A DNA stretch of 12,932 nt, taken from positions 1 through 12,932 of the forward strand of contig CALFPM010000159.1 in the NCBI GenBank assembly GCA_937919155.1. Direction: 5' to 3'. Numbering within the stretch: position 1 is the stretch's first letter; every line of letters starts with the position of its first letter. A program made the translations under genes and the position numbers. This DNA comes from an uncultured Clostridia bacterium (GTDB taxonomy: Bacteria; Bacillota; Clostridia; Oscillospirales; Acutalibacteraceae). Below the pieces are notes generated by a model, which was given only the letters and a program-made list of their open reading frames with translations, was not told the DNA's origin and did no database searches. This document shows positions 1-6,272 of this stretch, piece by piece.

Positions 1-1006
1 GGAAATTCCAGTCGTTAATATCTGTTGCCGTTGCGTCAAGCTCTTTGCCCCAGCCTCCGAAAAGGTCAAAGGTTGTGAAATCGTGCTTGATGAGTTTGTA
101 ACCCCACTCCCTGATTCTTTCGATATCTGACTTTATGTATTCTTTAACCGCAGGGTGGGTAGGGTCGAGATATTGTCTTTTTCCGTTGCGGAGAATTCTC
201 ATATCTTCGGTTATTGCGGTGTCTCTGTTGTGCAGCAGTCTTACCCATATTCCGGGTCTTGCACCGATTTCTTTGATTTCGGCGGCAAGCTTTTTCATGT
301 CGCCGAATTTTTCGTTGGGTTGCCACGGACCTTCGCAGGAATGTATCTGCCAGCAGTCGTCAATCACCTCGAAAGGCTTGTTCGGAATGCCTTGCGCAAG
401 CTCAACCTGAAGCTTTGCATCGGATATTATTTCCTCATAACTGCTTTTGCCGTATGCATAGTACCAATTGTTTCCGCCGTATATTCTTTCTTTCGGTAAC
501 AAAGGAGACTCACAAAGTTTTGAACAATAATCCTTGAGGCAGGTCAACACATCGCCGCTTTCATATTCTAAAAGAACAAAGGTTGCAAGAAGGATTTTTC
601 TTCCGTTAAGGTGAACGCCGTTTCCGCCGTTGCGGCAGTCAACAAGAGCATAAATTCCGTTTGTGTCATAGCGGAAGCTTACGAATGAATTGGGCTGTGT
701 TCTGACGCCGAAGCAGAAACAAAAATTGCTTTTGGCTGCAATGAAATACCACGGCATACACCTGTTGTTATCGGATAATTTTCTGAATTCAAGGTCGCCG
801 TAGCTTCTTTCCCACACATCACCCAAAATGCTGAAATCTTCGTCTGACGGGGTGTTCCAGTGAAGCTCGATGAATTTCGGTTTATCATTATCCGCGGTGA
901 TATATAAATCAAGTTCATTGGCTCTTTTTTCTGTTTCAACGGCAGCATCCGTAATTTCGTTTTCGCAAATTATTTTTGCGGTAAAATCATTCAGGTCAAA
1001 AAACAT
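1..1006 (-). CDS. GH36-type alpha-galactosidase (melibiase), 3' end cut by window edge
   Basis: This gene encodes a probable retaining alpha-galactosidase of glycoside hydrolase family 36 (clan GH-D), removing terminal alpha-galactosyl (possibly alpha-GalNAc) residues. I read 335 residues before the window edge; the rest lies outside. An N-terminal beta-sandwich-like region (about 1-170) leads into the TIM barrel. Family hallmarks are VIDDCWQ (214-220), GARPGIWVRLL (248-258), LDPTHPAVKEYI (280-291), and KHDFTTFD (307-314) with Asp309 as the expected nucleophile. The general acid/base would lie beyond the edge. There is no signal peptide, so it is probably cytoplasmic and acts on imported oligosaccharides. 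The ATG at 1004-1006 follows an AGAGGAG ribosome site (1014-1020) seven bases upstream and a promoter at 1036-1064. It is transcribed away from the DUF4838 gene. The family call is firm; the exact substrate is not visible. Confidence 0.88.
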   Translation of the reverse strand, partial: MFFDLNDFTAKIICENEITDAAVETEKRANELDLYITADNDKPKFIELHWNTPSDEDFSILGDVWERSYGDLEFRKLSDNNRCMPWYFIAAKSNFCFCFGVRTQPNSFVSFRYDTNGIYALVDCRNGGNGVHLNGRKILLATFVLLEYESGDVLTCLKDYCSKLCESPLLPKERIYGGNNWYYAYGKSSYEEIISDAKLQVELAQGIPNKPFEVIDDCWQIHSCEGPWQPNEKFGDMKKLAAEIKEIGARPGIWVRLLHNRDTAITEDMRILRNGKRQYLDPTHPAVKEYIKSDIERIREWGYKLIKHDFTTFDLFGGWGKELDATATDINDWNF

Positions 1007-1035
1007 AACAGAGCTCCTCTCATATGCTTTATATT

Positions 1036-1064
1036 ATTATACATAAGCACATTCGCAATTGCAA
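1036..1064 (-). promoter_or_regulatory. Sigma-A promoter for the GH36 gene
   Basis: On the minus strand there is a -35 TTGCAA (1059-1064), a 17-base spacer and a perfect -10 TATAAT (1036-1041). Predicted transcription start is near 1029, giving an untranslated leader of about 22 bases that contains the AGAGGAG ribosome site. The -35 lies inside an inverted repeat at 1046-1069. Confidence 0.7.
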
Positions 1065-1069
1065 GTGCT
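1046..1069. promoter_or_regulatory. Candidate operator: AGCAC-N14-GTGCT inverted repeat
   Basis: AGCAC (1046-1050) and GTGCT (1065-1069) are perfect 5-base inverted arms, and the spacer contains the palindrome GCAATTGC (1055-1062), centred one base off the arms. It covers the -35 of the GH36 promoter and lies about 20 bases upstream of the -35 of the divergent DUF4838 promoter, so one bound regulator could control both genes. No regulator gene is in the window. The short arms could be chance. Confidence 0.3.
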
Positions 1070-1090
1070 GTGAAACCGTATTTATTTTTC

Positions 1091-1119
1091 TTGTAATTGT
1101 TTTCATTACGGGTTATAAT
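1091..1119 (+). promoter_or_regulatory. Sigma-A promoter for the DUF4838 gene
   Basis: -35 TTGTAA (1091-1096), 17-base spacer, perfect -10 TATAAT (1114-1119); start of transcription expected near 1126. This rules out the in-frame TTG at 1097 as a translation start, because it lies inside the promoter. Confidence 0.72.
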
Positions 1120-1144
1120 GAAAAAAACGTATCGAGAAGGTGAA

Positions 1145-3055
1145 ATGAAAATGAAAAGTTTTCTTTGCGTGATTCTTGCTCTGGTGATGTTGTTTGTGTC
1201 TGTGCCTTTGAACGTGTTTGCCGCTGAAAAGGTCAATAAAATTTCAGATGCGGTGATAGTTGTTCCTTGCAATGCTTCGGAAACGGATGCTTATGCTGCC
1301 GGAATGCTGAAAAAATACCTTGACAGAATTATCGGCGGAAATATTTCCGTTGTTACCGATGAAGCCGATGCTGCGGTTTATGAAATTTGCGTTGGTTCAA
1401 CCAACCGCACGGAATGGGAGTCGTCAAATTACGTTGACGGCAGTTATGTTATCAGATCGTCAGCTGAAAAAATAATAATTTGCGGCTCGGGAAACAAAGG
1501 CACAATAAACGGTGTTTACGCATTTCTTGAAAAATTCTGCGGATGCCATTGGTATGAATCGGAGATTATTGTTGTTCCCGAGAACAAAGAACTTTCCGTT
1601 CCCGATGATATCGATGTGGAATACACACCGTTTTTTGAATATACGGAAGCGGATACGGTAAGTGCCTGTGATCCTGAATTTTCAATTGCAAACGGTCTTG
1701 TCGGCGGCGTTTACAGATATCTTACTTCAGAGCAAGGCTCAACTGTCGGCTATGCAGGCAGATTTGCTCATACACTGACAACCCAATTCTGCAAGTCGGA
1801 GATGTATTTTGAGGAGCATCCTGAATATTTTGCACTGAGAAACAGAAAAAGAACCCCGAATCAGCTTTGTCTGACCAACGAAAGTGTAAAAGAAATTGTC
1901 GCATCTGAAGTGCTTGAGCTTCTTGCGACTGAACATAATCCCGATGCGGATATTCAGATTGTTTCCCTCACTCAGCACGATAATTTTGATTATTGTATGT
2001 GCGAAAAGTGCAGTGCCGTTGATGAAGAAAACGGTTCTCAATCGGGAACAATGATATCTTTTGTGAACGATATTGCGGGCAGAGTGAAAGCACACGGATA
2101 TGAAAATGTTGTTTTCGACACTTTCGCATATCAGTACACAAGAAAAGCACCGTCAAAAGTCAGACCCCGTGAAGATGTTATAGTCAGGCTTTGTTCCATT
2201 GAATGCTGCTTCGGTCACACCCTTGATGACCCTGAATGTGAGCAAAACGTTGATTTTATGAACGACCTTAAAGAATGGGGTAAAATCTGCAACAGAATTT
2301 ATATCTGGGACTATGTAAATAACTACAGAGAAACGCTTTGTATTTTTCCGAATTTCGGTGTAATGCAGAGAAATGTTCAGATTTTTTATGAAAATAACGT
2401 AAAAGGTCTTTATGAGGAAGGCAACTATTACATAAGTTCCTGTGACGGTGAATTCGGAGAAATGAGAACCTATCTTCTCTCAAAACTTATGCAGAATCCT
2501 TATCTTGATTATAGTGAGGAGATGAACGGATACCTTAACGGTGTTTACGGTCCCGGCGGTTGTTATATCCGTGAGTTTATTGATATTATCACGAAATACG
2601 CTGTTACGGACAAAAAGCATCTGACGATTTACCAGTCATCATATGAAACACTTTATAATATATCTGCTCGGGATATTGAGCGTTGCAACGAACTCTGGCA
2701 AATGGCAAAGGATGCCGCTCAGACAGATGAACAGCTTCAGCAAATCCGCAGGTCTGAGCTTTCCTGGAGATACTGGAAAAGTGCAAACAGACGAGGTGAA
2801 TTTTCAAGACTTCAGTTTCCTTATATTTATATGAAAGCAGGCGAAGATCTTCACGGTGACCTCAAAAAAATGGGCATTGAGGTGTTTTCCGAGGGAGGTA
2901 AAGTCGGTGTTTCAGATTGCGAACTTCTCTATCTTTATCGTGAAGTTTACAAGTGGGGAGTAAACTACGAAGAATGGTTCTGGGATATTCTCAATCCCTT
3001 CGCCGTTGGATTGTATAAGTTTTTCGGAGCAATCTACAACGCAATTCACAATTAA
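1145..3055 (+). CDS. Secreted DUF4838-family protein (predicted glycan-active)
   Basis: This is a 636-residue exported protein. Residues 1-26 form a signal peptide (MKMK, hydrophobic core, VFA cleavage before AEKV). Residues about 30-160 resemble the small alpha/beta domain that precedes GH20/GH67 barrels. Residues about 165-460 match the DUF4838 pattern: HDNFDYCMCEKCSAVD (278-293) with the CxCxxC cluster Cys284/286/289, then VRLCSIECC (347-355), IWDYVNNY (387-394), and YEEGN (423-427), whose acidic residues are candidates for catalysis. DUF4838 proteins usually occur in polysaccharide or host-glycan loci and are thought to be barrel glycosidases, but I know of no firm reaction. The C-terminus is a hydrophobic aromatic tail (611-636) like those of the SGNH and GH3 proteins here. 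Start choice: an AGAAGGTG ribosome site at 1135-1142 serves ATG 1145 or ATG 1151. It is monocistronic, with its own promoter and terminator. Confidence 0.82.
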   Translation: MKMKSFLCVILALVMLFVSVPLNVFAAEKVNKISDAVIVVPCNASETDAYAAGMLKKYLDRIIGGNISVVTDEADAAVYEICVGSTNRTEWESSNYVDGSYVIRSSAEKIIICGSGNKGTINGVYAFLEKFCGCHWYESEIIVVPENKELSVPDDIDVEYTPFFEYTEADTVSACDPEFSIANGLVGGVYRYLTSEQGSTVGYAGRFAHTLTTQFCKSEMYFEEHPEYFALRNRKRTPNQLCLTNESVKEIVASEVLELLATEHNPDADIQIVSLTQHDNFDYCMCEKCSAVDEENGSQSGTMISFVNDIAGRVKAHGYENVVFDTFAYQYTRKAPSKVRPREDVIVRLCSIECCFGHTLDDPECEQNVDFMNDLKEWGKICNRIYIWDYVNNYRETLCIFPNFGVMQRNVQIFYENNVKGLYEEGNYYISSCDGEFGEMRTYLLSKLMQNPYLDYSEEMNGYLNGVYGPGGCYIREFIDIITKYAVTDKKHLTIYQSSYETLYNISARDIERCNELWQMAKDAAQTDEQLQQIRRSELSWRYWKSANRRGEFSRLQFPYIYMKAGEDLHGDLKKMGIEVFSEGGKVGVSDCELLYLYREVYKWGVNYEEWFWDILNPFAVGLYKFFGAIYNAIHN

Positions 3056-3058
3056 AGC

Positions 3059-3103
3059 AAACAAACCGTTTCATTGATTGCAAATGAGGCGGTTTGTTTT
3101 AAA
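3059..3103 (+). terminator. Rho-independent terminator after the DUF4838 gene
   Basis: A 17-base-pair hairpin, arms 3059-3075 and 3083-3099, with two G-T wobbles and a 7-base loop (GATTGCA), starts three bases after the stop codon and runs into TTTT followed by AAATTT. It separates this gene from the oxidoreductase gene. Confidence 0.8.
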
Positions 3104-3117
3104 TTTGTACATTATTT

Positions 3118-3141
3118 TTGTCAGTTGTGCAAATGTGACAA
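3118..3141. promoter_or_regulatory. Candidate operator: TTGTCA-N12-TGACAA inverted repeat
   Basis: Perfect 6-base arms TTGTCA (3118-3123) and TGACAA (3136-3141) lie six bases upstream of the -35 of the flavoprotein gene, a typical position for an activator site. It does not match the Rex or CRP consensus well enough to assign a regulator. Confidence 0.3.
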
Positions 3142-3147
3142 TATATA

Positions 3148-3176
3148 TTGAAAATAGATTTTTTGTGTAATATAAT
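3148..3176 (+). promoter_or_regulatory. Sigma-A promoter for the flavoprotein gene
   Basis: -35 TTGAAA (3148-3153), 17-base spacer, perfect -10 TATAAT (3171-3176). Transcription should begin near 3183, which excludes the in-frame TTG at 3148 as a start codon and supports ATG 3214. Confidence 0.78.
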
Positions 3177-3213
3177 TTCAGTGTATAAAAATATTTCATG
3201 TCGGAGGCGCGCT

Positions 3214-5187
3214 ATGAGTGTGAAATATCCCAATCTTTTATCACCCGGAAAAATCGGCAAGGTCGAACTTCGAAACAAAACCGTTATGGCGGCAATGGGA
3301 ATGAGCCAGGCTGAAAACGGGTTTGTTAATAAAGCTGTACTTAATCACTATGCCGAAAGAGCCAAAGGCGGTGTGGGTGCAATAATCGTTGAAGTTACCT
3401 GTGTTGATTCACCCCTCGGCCTCAACACAAAAGGTATGCTTGTGATTGATGATGATAAATATATCCCCGGCATGGCACAGCTTGCAGATGTTATTCACAA
3501 AGGCGGCTCAAAAGCTTTTCTGCAGATTTCTCACACGGGCAGAGGCGCAAGGAGGAAGATTATCGGTGATCAGCCGGTGGGTCCCAGTGCGGTTGCAATG
3601 CCTTATTCATATATGATGGGTCTTGCAAACGAAACTCCCCGTGCTTTGACAATTGATGAAATAAAGAATATTGAAGAAAAATATGCGCAGGCGGCGTTGC
3701 GTGCAAAGAAAGCGGGTTTTGACGGCGTTGAAATCCACGCTGTCGGCTATTATCTCGGTCAACAGTTTCTTTCAAAAACCGCCAATATCCGCACCGATGA
3801 ATACGGCGGAAGCCGCGAAAACAGACTTCGTTTTCACCTTAACATAATCAAAAGAATCCGCGAGCTTTGCGGTGAGGATTTTGCGGTGATCGTAAAACTT
3901 TCGGTTATGGAAATGGGCAAAGACGGCGGAATTTCAATGATAGACGGTCTTTATTATTGCAAAGAGCTTCAGAAAGCTGGCGTTGATGCAATTGAAGTGC
4001 TTGCGGGAATTTGGTCGGATGAGGCAGGGAAAAATCAGAAACCTGAATCTGCATATTCCGACTGTATGGCGGTTGCACTCTGCCTTGTTATGAAAATCGG
4101 TCTTATGCTCACGGCAGGAAAGAAAAAAATTACCCTTATCGGCGGAGGCAGAGCGCAGAATCCCGTTGCGTCTGAAAAAGCCCTTGCTTCGGGTCAGTGT
4201 GACCTCATATTTATCGGTCACGGCTTGCTTGCTCAGCCTGACCTTGTTAATCTTATTGCCGAAGGCAGGGAGGACGAAATCCGTCCCTGCATCGGATGCG
4301 GACATTGCATCAACCATCAGCTTCAGCATGGTGAAAGAGCTGTCTGTTCGGGCAACGCTGTTCTTGCAAGAGGGGATAACGACCACACAATTATCCCTGC
4401 GGAAACAAAGAAAAAGGTTGTTGTTATCGGTGCAGGTGTTGCGGGCGTTGAAGCGGCAAGAATTGCAGCTATGAGAGGTCATACCGTTGATATTTACGAT
4501 GCGGCAAACGAGGTTGGAGGTCAGCTCAATCTTGCCTGCAAACCTCCTTTCAAACAGCATCTCGGACTTATGAAGCCTTATCTTGAAAGGCAGCTCGAGC
4601 TTCACGGAGTCAATGTGTATCTGGGCAAAAAAATCACAAAAGAAGATGTGCTTGCAATGAATGCGGATGCGGTTGTGTGTGCAACGGGTATCAAACCTGC
4701 AACCCTCCCTGTTGAGGGTGCGGAAAGAGCTGTTAACGCTCTTGATATTCTCAACGGCACATCAAGCGGAAAGAATGTTGTTGTTATCGGCGGCGGTTCA
4801 ATCGGATGCGAAACTGCGGAGTTTCTTGCAAAGCAGGGCAAAAAGGTGTCTGTTATTGAAATGACCGATGCCCTTGCGGGAAATACAGGCAAAACCGCGC
4901 AGACAATATTACTCGGACATCTTAAAGGAAACAAAGTTGATATTCTTACAGAGTGCAGAGTTGAAAAAATAACCTCAACAGATGTGGTTTACAAATCAAA
5001 AGACGGTAAAACCTGTTCAGTTAAAGCCGATACTGTTGTTGTTGCAACAGGCACACGTCCCGAAGCCTCTCTTTATGAATCACTCAAAGATGAGATTAAA
5101 GAAATTTACAACATAGGCGACTCAAACGGGGGAGGAATTATCCCCAACGCAGTTTATGACGGATATACTGTCGGAAATATGATATAA
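3214..5187 (+). CDS. Old Yellow Enzyme / 2,4-dienoyl-CoA-reductase-like NADH:flavin oxidoreductase
   Basis: A 657-residue cytoplasmic flavoprotein with the FadH/enoate-reductase architecture: an FMN TIM barrel (about 5-355), a 4Fe-4S cluster segment (Cys359, 362, 365, 378), and an FAD/NAD(P)H domain with two dinucleotide folds, GAGVAG (406-411) and GGGSIG (526-531). Such enzymes pass electrons from NAD(P)H through FAD, the cluster and FMN to reduce an activated C=C bond. Barrel hallmarks are HYAERAKGGVG (45-55), QISHTGR (104-110), and EIHAVGYYLGQQFLS followed by DEYGGSRENRLRF (to about 207). The usual HGAHGYL block reads HAVGYYL: His175 and the Tyr180 equivalent to the FadH catalytic Tyr remain, but the second His is Gly178, so the substrate may differ. 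The usual GRP..ADP block reads GHGLLAQPD (335-343), and the first three cluster Cys are spaced C-x2-C-x2-C rather than C-x2-C-x3-C. Ribosome site GGAGG (3203-3207) lies six bases before ATG. It is a single-gene unit. Confidence 0.88.
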   Translation: MSVKYPNLLSPGKIGKVELRNKTVMAAMGMSQAENGFVNKAVLNHYAERAKGGVGAIIVEVTCVDSPLGLNTKGMLVIDDDKYIPGMAQLADVIHKGGSKAFLQISHTGRGARRKIIGDQPVGPSAVAMPYSYMMGLANETPRALTIDEIKNIEEKYAQAALRAKKAGFDGVEIHAVGYYLGQQFLSKTANIRTDEYGGSRENRLRFHLNIIKRIRELCGEDFAVIVKLSVMEMGKDGGISMIDGLYYCKELQKAGVDAIEVLAGIWSDEAGKNQKPESAYSDCMAVALCLVMKIGLMLTAGKKKITLIGGGRAQNPVASEKALASGQCDLIFIGHGLLAQPDLVNLIAEGREDEIRPCIGCGHCINHQLQHGERAVCSGNAVLARGDNDHTIIPAETKKKVVVIGAGVAGVEAARIAAMRGHTVDIYDAANEVGGQLNLACKPPFKQHLGLMKPYLERQLELHGVNVYLGKKITKEDVLAMNADAVVCATGIKPATLPVEGAERAVNALDILNGTSSGKNVVVIGGGSIGCETAEFLAKQGKKVSVIEMTDALAGNTGKTAQTILLGHLKGNKVDILTECRVEKITSTDVVYKSKDGKTCSVKADTVVVATGTRPEASLYESLKDEIKEIYNIGDSNGGGIIPNAVYDGYTVGNMI

Positions 5188-5193
5188 AAAGAA

Positions 5194-5226
5194 AAAACCG
5201 TGCAGCTTTATCGGCTGCACGGTTTT
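5194..5226. terminator. Shared bidirectional terminator between convergent genes
   Basis: A perfect 13-base-pair hairpin (arms 5194-5206 and 5214-5226, 7-base loop) lies between the flavoprotein stop (5187) and the SGNH stop (5233). Read on the plus strand it ends in TTTT; on the minus strand it ends in TTTTTT, C and more T, the stronger U tract. Confidence 0.85.
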
Positions 5227-5232
5227 GGTATG

Positions 5233-6084
5233 TTATGCGAATATACCTGCAAAGAAATTGTACACAACAGAAATTGCATTGAATATAAATCCAGCAATTC
5301 TGAGAGTGGATGTAAATATTGCCGAAATCTGAATATCCTTGCCTGTTGCAGCAATGACGGGAGCTGCGTCACTTCCGAGATTCAATTCGTAAAGCTTATC
5401 AAGAATGGTTTCTGCAATTATCTCGTTGCCCTTTGCGCTGGGATGAATCTCATCATCGGCATAGTTTGCCATGTCATCGCCGAGTGCTGTGGCAACATCA
5501 ACGATAACAATTTCGCCGGGGTTTTCTGTGTTATATCGTTCTATTGCAGCGTTTATTCTGTCTGCGCCCTGCTGATAAGGTGCTCTCAGATAACCCGACT
5601 GAGGGTTGTAAAGAGTCTGCATAAGAATAACGGCATCCTCGTTATGAGAATTTATTATTCTGATTATTTCGCAGAAATTTGTGTAGAAGCCTTCTGCTAT
5701 TCTGTCAAACTCGGAGTGGTCGCCTTTAACAATAGAGTCAAACATAAGACCGATAAGATTGCTCATAAGGAAATCGTTTCCGCCGATAGAAATGCTGATG
5801 ATATCGGCTTTTTCAAGGTCGGCAATAACTGCTTCGTTTGAAAGGCGGTTTATGAGGTTGGTTGTTGTGTGACCCGGAACGGAATAGTTTGCGTAATCAT
5901 ATCCGTTTGTGTCTGCAACTATTTTGCCGTAGCAGGCATCCTTTGAGTTGGAGATTCCCGAGCCGTAAGCGATTGAGTCACCGAGCACAAGATAAAACGG
6001 TTTTTCGGCCTCCGCATATCCGCAAACGCTGAACAGGCAGAGAATTAATGAAATGCTGAGGATGAGTGCGGTTAATTTCTTCAT
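5233..6084 (-). CDS. Secreted SGNH/GDSL-family hydrolase (probable carbohydrate esterase)
   Basis: A 283-residue exported serine esterase of the SGNH superfamily. Residues 1-24 are a signal peptide (MKK, hydrophobic core, cleavage likely GYA before EAEKP). Cys21 is not in a good lipobox because Val precedes it. Catalytic blocks are in order: GDSIAYGSG (35-43, Ser37 nucleophile), Gly71 in the oxyanion region, GGND (101-104, Asn103), and DEIHPSAKG (211-219, Asp211 and His214). Family members remove acyl groups, commonly acetyl groups from polysaccharides; the substrate cannot be read here, and a lipase role is possible. Residues about 240-262 are a small-residue linker, and 263-283 form a hydrophobic tail ending FIFNAISVVYNFFAGIFA, not needed for the fold. 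The ribosome site GAAAGGG (6091-6097) is six bases before ATG. It has its own promoter and is transcribed divergently from the GH3 gene. Confidence 0.87.
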   Translation of the reverse strand: MKKLTALILSISLILCLFSVCGYAEAEKPFYLVLGDSIAYGSGISNSKDACYGKIVADTNGYDYANYSVPGHTTTNLINRLSNEAVIADLEKADIISISIGGNDFLMSNLIGLMFDSIVKGDHSEFDRIAEGFYTNFCEIIRIINSHNEDAVILMQTLYNPQSGYLRAPYQQGADRINAAIERYNTENPGEIVIVDVATALGDDMANYADDEIHPSAKGNEIIAETILDKLYELNLGSDAAPVIAATGKDIQISAIFTSTLRIAGFIFNAISVVYNFFAGIFA

Positions 6085-6116
6085 AATATTCCCTTTCTTT
6101 TTTTACTTTTTTCTAT

Positions 6117-6145
6117 AATATAGCACTGTAATGAAATTAAGTCAA
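6117..6145 (-). promoter_or_regulatory. Sigma-A promoter for the SGNH hydrolase gene
   Basis: On the minus strand: -35 TTGACT (6140-6145), 17-base spacer, -10 TATATT (6117-6122) with an upstream TGC that makes it an extended -10. Predicted transcription start is near 6110, giving a leader of about 26 bases. Confidence 0.75.
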
Positions 6146-6212
6146 TACAACTAAATCATACATATATGAGCTGAGATGAATAAAATCGAACAATTTTGCA
6201 TTTCTTTCTTTG

Positions 6213-6241
6213 TTGAAATTCTGTAAGACTTACTGTATAAT
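6213..6241 (+). promoter_or_regulatory. Sigma-A promoter for the GH3 gene
   Basis: -35 TTGAAA (6213-6218), 17-base spacer, perfect -10 TATAAT (6236-6241); start near 6248. The in-frame TTG at 6210 lies at the edge of this promoter and is not a real start. It is divergent from the SGNH promoter, the two -35 boxes being about 67 bases apart. Confidence 0.78.
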
Positions 6242-6258
6242 TGAATTAAAGAATTCAA
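6241..6258. promoter_or_regulatory. Candidate operator: TTGAATT-AAAG-AATTCAA inverted repeat at the GH3 transcription start
   Basis: Perfect 7-base arms (6241-6247 and 6252-6258) flank a 4-base centre. The repeat begins on the last base of the -10, spans the predicted start site and touches the AAGGAG ribosome site. A repressor bound here would block transcription; as RNA, the arms could also form a weak AT-rich stem. The regulator is unknown. Confidence 0.4.
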
Positions 6259-6272
6259 GGAGAGGTGTTAAA

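Noticed and set aside
1097..1144. Earlier TTG start for the DUF4838 protein
   Set aside because: It lies between the -35 and -10 boxes and would put extra residues before a normal signal peptide.
3934..4605. Minus-strand open frame of 223 codons inside the flavoprotein gene
   Set aside because: It is an antisense shadow of a strongly conserved coding region; no ribosome site or recognisable protein.
5200..5841. Long plus-strand open frame (213 codons)
   Set aside because: It lies antisense to the SGNH hydrolase, whose catalytic blocks, signal peptide and promoter are clear; the antisense product has no motif and begins inside the terminator hairpin.
6013..6084. Lipoprotein signal in the SGNH hydrolase (Cys21)
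   Set aside because: The residue before Cys is Val, not Gly, Ala or Ser, so the lipobox is poor; ordinary signal peptidase cleavage after Ala24 fits better.
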